Assembly (NCBI GenBank): GCA_964017235.1
Contig: OZ024938.1
Span: 6,005,454-6,069,453, forward strand
Length of the DNA: 64,000 nt
Origin: Sabellastarte sp. h YS-2021
Taxonomy: Eukaryota; Annelida; Polychaeta; Sabellida; Sabellidae
Reading direction: 5' to 3'
Under the pieces are notes generated by a model. That model ran no database searches. It was not told the DNA's origin and saw nothing but the letters and a program-made list of their open reading frames with translations. Shown here in pieces: positions 57,688-64,000 of the stretch; position 1 is the first letter of the stretch; every line of letters begins with the position of its first letter. A program made the position numbers and the translations under genes.

Positions 57688-59727
57688 TTATAAATGTTCA
57701 AGTAAGTCCAGTAGCCTCCAGTTTAATCTATGTGTGAAGAGCCAGAACTGGCTTCTCTTGGATTTATCACACACAGACAAAGACAAACCATGATATGGAG
57801 TCTGACCTTGGTTTTGGGTTAGCGATGAGGTCAAACACATCTTGAACTTTCCGTGTTTTAAACGAAACATGCCCACCGGTTTGCGAGTATCTACACCCTG
57901 CAGAGTAGCCTGCACCTCTTTGGACTGCAGGGAATCAAACACCCATACCTGGTGACTGGATGAAGAATTACATGAAGACATTGTTAATTTACTGCCTGCA
58001 TCTTCGGGGACATATCCTAAGCAAAGCTGTGAATGCTGGTGTACAATTAGACTATCTTTACTGTGGGAAAATGTCTGCAAAGGATCCAAGTATGGGCAGT
58101 CTAGAAGCCGCAACAACTCAAAATCACCAGAGTTCCGGTAGGTGAGACACAAGTTAGTGGCAATACTCTTAAACTGTCCAAATAATACTGATGTAGAGCT
58201 TGGGGCATAAACCCCTTTTGCCACATTGTTTAAATACCAGTCGAAAGAATGGCAATTCAATGACTCAATAAACTGTTTTCTCCTCTCTAAAGTAATTTTC
58301 TCTGTTTTACTGAAAGGGAGGCACAGTTGGCTAGAGACATAGTAATACTGTTTATAGTCAGCCATCCAGATTTCGGCTACACGCTGCAGGTTCTTGTTGA
58401 TGACCTTGACATTAGGAAAAGTGTATGGCAGATGACTTCGAAACAGGTGTCCTACATGTGAACAAGGAACTATATGCAAGCCACCACTGCACATCCATGA
58501 ACGGAATGATAGCTCCAGATTTTCCCCGCCCCAGATCCACATGTCTTCGTCATAACCTCGGAGATCCATAAAGGTGTCCCTAGTTATGGCAAAGGCACAA
58601 CCAATCATGGCTGGTGAAGGAATCGATGCGGTTTCATCTGCAGGAATTTCATTGGATGGAATATCCTTCCACACGTAATCTAGTTCCCAACTGAAGCTGC
58701 CATACTGTCTTCTGCTCCACTGCCTGTACACCAAAGTGTGAGGGTCGATGAAGTCAATTGTTGGAACTGCAACAGCTGTTGGTCGGTCCGCTAACACGTC
58801 TAATAAAGGTTCTAACCAATGTGCTTGGCACTCTATATGGGCATCGAGGAAAACTAAAACATTCCCAGTGGCAACCAGTGCACCTAGCTGGCGAGATCGG
58901 ATGAGGCCCTGTCTTTGGTGAGTTCGATAAAGCTTCAACCTCGGAAAATGCTGTACATACCTTTCGAAAGGCTGCTTTAGGTTTGCAAAAGTGCAGCTAT
59001 CATCTACCAATATAACTTCATGGATAATATGCTTTGGTGTGGTGCTGTAGATGCTATGGAGAGCTCGCAAGAACATGGAATATTCTTCATTATGGAAAGG
59101 TATAATAATAGATACTGAGGGATTGTTATTATTTGATGCCACTGAAGATTCATTGTATCTATTCTGACATCTCTCATATCTGATATCAGCTAATGTCCTG
59201 TTGAGCGCAATCTTTCGACTTAATTTGGCGTTCATGTTGTGGAACTTATACCCAGATGTCATCTCGTTATTCTCAAAAAGGCTGTAGGCGAGATCAAGTT
59301 TAGCACCCACTGACTGGAGAGTGAAATTTGAAGGCAACTTTTTGTCACCCTGTAAGATCAAAGACATATCCCTACTGGTGTCCAAATTTATCTTAGTCAA
59401 TGCATTGATCATATCTTGGCTTAAGTTGCAGTCTTTGCATGGGCTTTGAGTCTGATATCTTTGATTTCTAGTACTTTCTTCTTTGCCTGGTGCACTATGC
59501 ACTGCTTCATAGGGATTATCATTAAGTTTAGATTTACTGTACATTATTGATCCCTTTTCACTTCTGTTGTTGGATACTGATTCTGTGTATATTATTTTGT
59601 TATTTCCCAAAGTAGAAGCTCCATTTGTTACTATGTGTTCTCCCTGATTTGTATTCCACAGAACCACGACACCCGCAAGGAATACCGCAACTCCGAATAC
59701 AATGACTTTTGGTAGAGATATTTTCAT
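57688..59727 (-). CDS. Polypeptide N-acetylgalactosaminyltransferase (GT27 + ricin-B lectin), single coding exon
   Basis: Golgi enzyme family that transfers GalNAc from UDP-GalNAc to Ser/Thr, starting mucin-type O-glycosylation. The 679-residue product has a short cytoplasmic start, a membrane anchor at ~8-24 (VIVFGVAVFLAGVVVLW), and a long Asn/Ser-rich stem to ~200 with several N-X-S/T sites. The GT-A catalytic domain (~204-455) begins SVSIIIPFHNEEYSMFL; it has EVILVDDSC, the metal-binding DXH as DAH (295-297, in VFLDAHIEC), WGGEN (399-403) and SHVGHLFR with the third metal-ligand His at ~427. A C-terminal ricin-B-like lectin domain follows (~513-665) with CLTY, QLCLGY, HQVWVF and SQFWLF repeats. 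Length is normal to slightly long for the family. ATG at 59725-59727 is the first Met and directly precedes the anchor. The coding region has no introns, unusual for most animal members. DAH and VDDSC differ from the commoner DSH and VDDFS. Subfamily and acceptor preference cannot be assigned. Confidence 0.95.
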   Translation of the reverse strand: MKISLPKVIVFGVAVFLAGVVVLWNTNQGEHIVTNGASTLGNNKIIYTESVSNNRSEKGSIMYSKSKLNDNPYEAVHSAPGKEESTRNQRYQTQSPCKDCNLSQDMINALTKINLDTSRDMSLILQGDKKLPSNFTLQSVGAKLDLAYSLFENNEMTSGYKFHNMNAKLSRKIALNRTLADIRYERCQNRYNESSVASNNNNPSVSIIIPFHNEEYSMFLRALHSIYSTTPKHIIHEVILVDDSCTFANLKQPFERYVQHFPRLKLYRTHQRQGLIRSRQLGALVATGNVLVFLDAHIECQAHWLEPLLDVLADRPTAVAVPTIDFIDPHTLVYRQWSRRQYGSFSWELDYVWKDIPSNEIPADETASIPSPAMIGCAFAITRDTFMDLRGYDEDMWIWGGENLELSFRSWMCSGGLHIVPCSHVGHLFRSHLPYTFPNVKVINKNLQRVAEIWMADYKQYYYVSSQLCLPFSKTEKITLERRKQFIESLNCHSFDWYLNNVAKGVYAPSSTSVLFGQFKSIATNLCLTYRNSGDFELLRLLDCPYLDPLQTFSHSKDSLIVHQHSQLCLGYVPEDAGSKLTMSSCNSSSSHQVWVFDSLQSKEVQATLQGVDTRKPVGMFRLKHGKFKMCLTSSLTQNQGQTPYHGLSLSVCDKSKRSQFWLFTHRLNWRLLDLLEHL

Positions 59728-60050
59728 CTTTGGAGAAAGGGTTTAGTACATTTATATATGTTTGTTAATTATATATTTCCACGTTTGTAAATGAAAAACA
59801 ACTTCTGTCACCAGTTTATATATCCATATATTTCATAACTAATAGCATTCCCAAATGGTTCTTTACTTGAAAACATCAGAGCTTGTAAAGAGTCTGCGTA
59901 GCAAACTTAAACAGTTCAAATCTAAAGGCACTGATGATAAAAACCATGTTAAATGGAGTACTGAGTAGAAACATCATGAAGCAATCCACCCTAGATTGAT
60001 CTCTACTTAGATCTCCAGAACTATAAAAGATTTTCTTGGTCCTTTGTAAC
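59728..60050 (-). other. Probable 5'UTR part of the GalNAc-transferase exon
   Basis: On the minus strand a strong acceptor (TTTTTTTTCTTATTTATTGCAG) ends at 60051. A 323-nt leader then reaches the ATG. This suggests the coding exon is preceded by at least one intron in the 5'UTR, with the first exon further right. The acceptor is seen; use of it is inference. Confidence 0.4.
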
Positions 60051-60051
60051 C

Positions 60052-61186
60052 TGCAATAAATAAGAAAAAAAATACAACATTGTTATTGTAACTTCACAAA
60101 AAGCCACATATTTATCAGTTTTGATACAATGTGTCATTTTGTATGCAACGTATACTGGTTCTGGACGCATAACACATCCATGCTAATTTAAAGCCCAGAA
60201 AATTAAAAGTTTTAAAATCAACAGAAAAAGTGTTGCTATAGCAACAGTTGTCGGTAGGCGTTGGCCAAAACCTAATCAGGTCAGCTTGCTTTTGGGATAA
60301 ACATTTGCTTAAAATTTGGTAAAAAGTAGTGTTTGGGCTTAGGCTACACCCACAAACTCAGTGCCTGCCACTGTCTTGATGGTTCGGGGATGACTGTAAC
60401 CTGAACCTTCACAGGCTGGGGTTAAAATCTTTGAAATTAAAAGTGCAATTGAATGTGAATTTTTGTGGCTTTAAATGGAATTCACGACTTTATACTCATT
60501 AAATTTTCAAATTTTCCTTATTTTTTTTTTAATTCTTAAAAGTTGTACTGTTTGAAATGGTGACTATAAGTTCAGTATCTGCACAGGCTTTTGGCTATGA
60601 GTTAATTGAACTATAAAAAAATAAACCAAGTTTATGTATTTTAACTGGATATATACTTGGATCCAGGCTGTGGGAACATAGCCTGATACTTTCTTTGGGC
60701 TATCAATAATTTTTAGTTTTACCCAGAAGTCATACAATAATTTTTTATTTCACTTTGAATCTAAACCCAGAGGAGTGCATTATCACACAGGAACTGAAGG
60801 CTAATTTTACATGCATGAAGATCAATAACTCCAAAAAAATTAAATAAACTAGAAAAGGGTTGTTGAAAACAAAAACAGAGCATCCCAATAAGCATAAAAA
60901 TTCAAAAGTGTTAAAGTTAAAGGAGGAGAAAAAGGAAAAAGTATGACATTCAAAATTTGCTATTACAGAAGTAATCATCACAGAAGCACATCAGTAAAGT
61001 TATTGTTAAATGTTAAACACAGTCCAGAACAGGTATTGCAAAATGATGTGTTTTTGATGTACTTTTTCCCTGAGTTATGTATCATGAGAGGGAATAACAC
61101 CCTTGCTGAAGGGTCAGGTTCCTTTGTAAATGAGGGAAAACATACATACAAAGTTTTCACTTGACACCATGTACTATGACATATAT
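60052..61186. other. Non-coding interval, probable 5'UTR intron
   Basis: AT-rich sequence upstream of the GalNAc-transferase. Small ORFs of 73-89 codons on both strands show no family resemblance. Confidence 0.4.
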
Positions 61187-61516
61187 TATTATTATTATTA
61201 TGTATTTTTATACTCAGCACAATATCTCCATATACTACAAGACTCAAAGAGCTATTTAACCAATCTGACTGTACAGGTACAGCCCCAACTCACAAGTAAC
61301 TGACATTCTCCTAACTTGAAGATAGAGGCTCAAGGATGACCATTTATAAACGACCTTGAGGTTCTTTAACCTGCTACTGGGGATAAGACCCAATGACAGA
61401 GGACCGCCATTTTAAATGGTAATCCAAGCCACTATGTATCTGCCTGTACCTGGGATTGAACCCACGTCTTCTGAGTCCCTAGACAAGTGTGTTACCCGCT
61501 AGGCCACAGTGGCAGA
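61187..61516 (-). repeat. tRNA-derived SINE family 2, full-length (minus)
   Basis: Reverse complement begins with a tRNA-like head: TCTGCCACTGTGGCCTAGCG (A box TGGCCTAGCGGGTAA) and B box GGGTTCAATCCC, then the body AAAATGGCGGTCCTCTGTCA, AGGAGAATGTCAGTTACTTG, TAGTATATGGAGATATTGTG and an (ATA)n tail. Headless relatives are at 5468, 34158 and 49685. Different body and tail from SINE family 1. Confidence 0.8.
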
Positions 61517-61659
61517 TACACATACTGATATTGCTTCAGCTACTTCCTAACGATGTACGAGTGTTCTATGAATAGAAAATACATGTTTGAAAAAAATAGA
61601 TGGAAAAATTTGAGCCTAAACCAAGGCTAGGGGAAAACATCGAATGCGTTTGTTACATG

Positions 61660-61913
61660 CCAGTTGCACACAAAGAGACAGCGAGATAAACAATGCATAA
61701 AAGCAGTAATAAATGACATAGAACCAAAAACACAAAATCTGTGATTTTATTATCCCAGCCTGACCCCCACAAGGGAGGGCCAGGGGTAAATATTACAAGT
61801 TTTCTGGACTCTCTGCATATGATTTTCTATCACTTCCCAACATATCCAAAATCTGTAAAAAACAATAATAAAGCGGATAAAAGTCAAAAACACAAAATCT
61901 GTATTTCACCCAT

Positions 61914-61944
<31 letters not shown>

Positions 61945-62540
61945 CAGTGGTAAATCTGACCAGCTTTCTAGACTCTCTGTATGTGGTTTCTCATGATCTC
62001 CCACTTCTAAAACTTCTAAAAGCAATAATAAAGGAGATAAAAACCAAACACACAGTTTTTTAGACTCTCTGCATGTATGGTTTCCTATCACCTCCCAATG
62101 TATTTTATGGCTCTAAATGCAACAGATAAAGAGATAATAGGGGGGTTCTGATAACTACCTGATGTAAAAATGCTCATAAATAACTCAATTATGGTCCAAT
62201 CGCACCCAAAGTCTGATCAACTCCAGATTTTGATTTTACTGACATTATAATAGTCAAAAAACCACCCTCCTACAGTAAGTAGTTTTATCTGAGTGGTGAT
62301 AATAAAGGGGTGAACCAGAAAAAAACTTCTGTTTGATCATGTGACCTTGATAAAGGTCAAAGTTCAACAATAAGCATGTGGAAAAAGTGTCCCATGCCTA
62401 AGGTATATCAATGCCAAAAATGGTTACAATGTGCCCACTAATAAGGGAGATATTTAAGGGAGACGATAATGCGGTGGCGGCGGTAGCGGAACTCAACCTG
62501 AAAACAAATAAGTGTCCTTTTCAAGGGACGCTTAAGTAGT
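61660..62540. repeat. Composite repeat family A, copy A3 (shorter)
   Basis: About two to three diverged copies of the A1 unit (ACACAAAATCTGT, ACTCTCTGCATATG, ACAATAATAAAG) including a 30-base G run at 61914-61943, then the A1 right part (TTTTATGGCTCTAAATGCAA, TGATCATGTGACCTTGATAA, CCTAAGGTATATCAATGCCA, ATAATGCGGTGGCGG). It ends in an imperfect hairpin AAGTGTCCTT-TTC-AAGGGACGCTT (62510-62533). The left end was not found. Confirms that the A1 right part and hairpin belong to one mobile unit. Confidence 0.78.
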
Positions 62541-62879
62541 AGGAAGCTGGGATGGTATTCATGAAACTTTTATGCTTTTCACATTTTTGTTTATGAGATT
62601 ATTGCAGACTCAAGCATAAGAGCTGGCTAAGACCTCTGATAATGATGGGCCCCCTAAGGCTATAATTCGGCTGCAAACACATGAAAAAAAATGGCTTAAA
62701 TTTCAATTTATGAATTTATATTTATGCATGTTATGGAAACAACTAATATTCTCTACTGGAAAGCGCCTAAGCACAAATATACACCCATTCATATAAATCA
62801 ATTTTAAATGCAAACAAGCATTTATTGGGAGAGCATAAATCCTTACCCAGGAATCCTGAATTTTTTGGAGTCTCGATAC

Positions 62880-63085
62880 AGGGGCCATATTCTACAAAAA
62901 TACTTAGATCATTTCTAGATTATACTTGAAGTATTTCTTAGATTTCAAGTAAGAAATGATGAAACTGAACATTCCTAACTTTTGTTTCTTGAATACAAAG
63001 TGCAAGTAAAACTTAAAGTGAAAAACCTTCCCTTACTTAGATCTAAGGTCACCTTATCTAAGTATTGTTGTAGAATACAACCTCT
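62880..63085. mobile_element. MITE with GGGCCATATTCTACAA ends, copy 2
   Basis: Left end GGGGCCATATTCTACAAAAA with TACTTAGATCATTTCTA; right end, reverse complemented, GTTGTATTCTACAACAATAC, TTAGATAAGG. ~205 bp, non-coding; the reverse complement of its interior matches 47572-47765. Confidence 0.72.
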
Positions 63086-64000
63086 GATCTAGACTGAGTC
63101 ATAACAAGACCCACACAAGATACTATGACCCTCATCTGTGATCTTTAGTTTTTGACTAACGTCTGCAAACAAACGATCACAATTTCAATATGCTCGGGTC
63201 TCTCCTTGAGGGAGGTGAGAGTAATAAATATGAGTAAGAAATAGCTGGCTGTGATCTCATCCACAAACACTGGATTCTCATTCTAAGTCAACTTTTATAG
63301 AGATTAATGTCTGCGAACCGCAGATTCTAAGGTGCAAAATATCCATCAGCCGGAGCACCACATCAGATATCCAGGGGCAAAAAGAGGTCAGGAACCTCTT
63401 CATTGAGTCTTTTACATGACCTGTTGTATTTTATATTTCCCCAAAATATAGTTCATTATTTTGTTGAACCCACACAGAGTTGACAGCCTGTGATTAGATG
63501 CCAAACCTGTTAACCCACAAGGCCACTGAGGAACAAGTTGATAGAAATTTAGTGCAATAAAAGTTCACATTAGATTAGATTCCCTGAATCCATTCAAAGA
63601 TCGGAGCCTAGTTTCTGGAAAAGTGTGAACATACCACAAAGAGGTATTTGTGTACACAGGTTGACAATTGACAAATGGACAATAGGTTGGCAACAGATGT
63701 GTGAGAATTGGCCTTCTGCAGTTAACAATTGACTTGTGAGTTTGAATTCTAAAAAAAAAGTGTATAGTCACTTGTGTCTGAATTATATTGAAAATTTATC
63801 AACTACAAAATTTATTATCCTGGTAAAACAGCATGAAGTTTTTATTGCTCTGATTAATGTATGTAACCAAACCTGTATATTTCAAAATATATGGGAAATC
63901 ATGTGTTAAACATAAAACGATTACAGGTACCATTGTAGAATGATGTCACTGTACAAGTAAGGACTTGTTCAACTCTGCTGTACAATCTTGTAAGTTATCT
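63086..64000. other. Non-coding interval at the right edge
   Basis: No gene recognised. A tRNA-like B-box remnant near 63500-63530 (TTAACCCACAAGGCCACTGA) may be an old SINE head. Confidence 0.35.

Noticed and set aside
61914..61943. G-quadruplex or telomeric signal from the 30-base G run
   Set aside because: A plain homopolymer within a repeat unit known to carry variable G runs; could also be length-inflated by sequencing.
62510..62560. Canonical Helitron 3' end
   Set aside because: A terminal hairpin is present but no CTRR tetranucleotide follows at the usual ~10 bp; a Helentron-type element fits better and is still unproven.

Overview
The window is AT-rich animal (metazoan) nuclear DNA. 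Genes are sparse, introns are long, and interspersed repeats dominate. Protein-coding signal is supported in four places: a spliced 3'-terminal exon at the left edge, one spliced gene in the middle (minus strand), one gene with an uninterrupted coding sequence near the right end (minus strand), and the two broken genes of a DNA transposon. The tRNA-derived SINEs end in a 'cgacgtaaaaccccaaataaataaa'-type tail, and several repeats carry cores of ~155-160 bp tandem units like the 'pearl'/Helentron-associated elements described in bivalves. Together these suggest a mollusc or another lophotrochozoan. That is an inference; no species can be named.

Layout. 0.68-0.78 kb (+): last coding exon of a gene lying mostly left of the window; it encodes a hydrophobic C-terminal tail (probable tail-anchored membrane protein). 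2.7-9.8 kb: non-coding, with a duplicated ~240-bp repeat, a 237-bp inverted-repeat element and SINE/LINE fragments. 9.8-14.6 kb: a complete but decayed PIF/Harbinger transposon with matching TIRs, a TAA target duplication, a DDE transposase on + and a MADF/Myb-like partner on -, arranged tail to tail. 15-20.7 kb: SINEs, a TA-flanked inverted-repeat element, and a LINE 3' end split by a 719-bp deletion derivative (MITE) of the same Harbinger family. 22.7-31.8 kb (-): a phase-consistent three-exon gene of about 510 codons whose family I do not recognise. 32-50 kb: repeat-rich non-coding DNA, including two copies of a 5S-rRNA-derived repeat, several SINEs, LINE 3' ends, foldback elements and a ~75-bp minisatellite interrupted by a MITE. 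50.2-57.5 kb: three consecutive composite repeats, each with a central array of ~155-160-bp tandem units between structured ends; a fourth, shorter relative lies at 61.7-62.5 kb. 57.7-60.05 kb (-): a polypeptide GalNAc-transferase (GT27 plus ricin-B lectin domain) encoded without introns, with a likely spliced 5'UTR exon.

The host genes show no evidence of working together. The two Harbinger proteins would normally act as a pair (DNA-binding partner plus DDE transposase), but both are interrupted here. The most distinctive signals are the two unrelated repeat families with the same plan (end motif, ~155-160-bp array, terminal hairpin built from that motif), the inverted duplication between the convergent Harbinger genes, the MITE-in-LINE insertion whose removal rejoins the reading frame, and the unrecognised three-exon gene.
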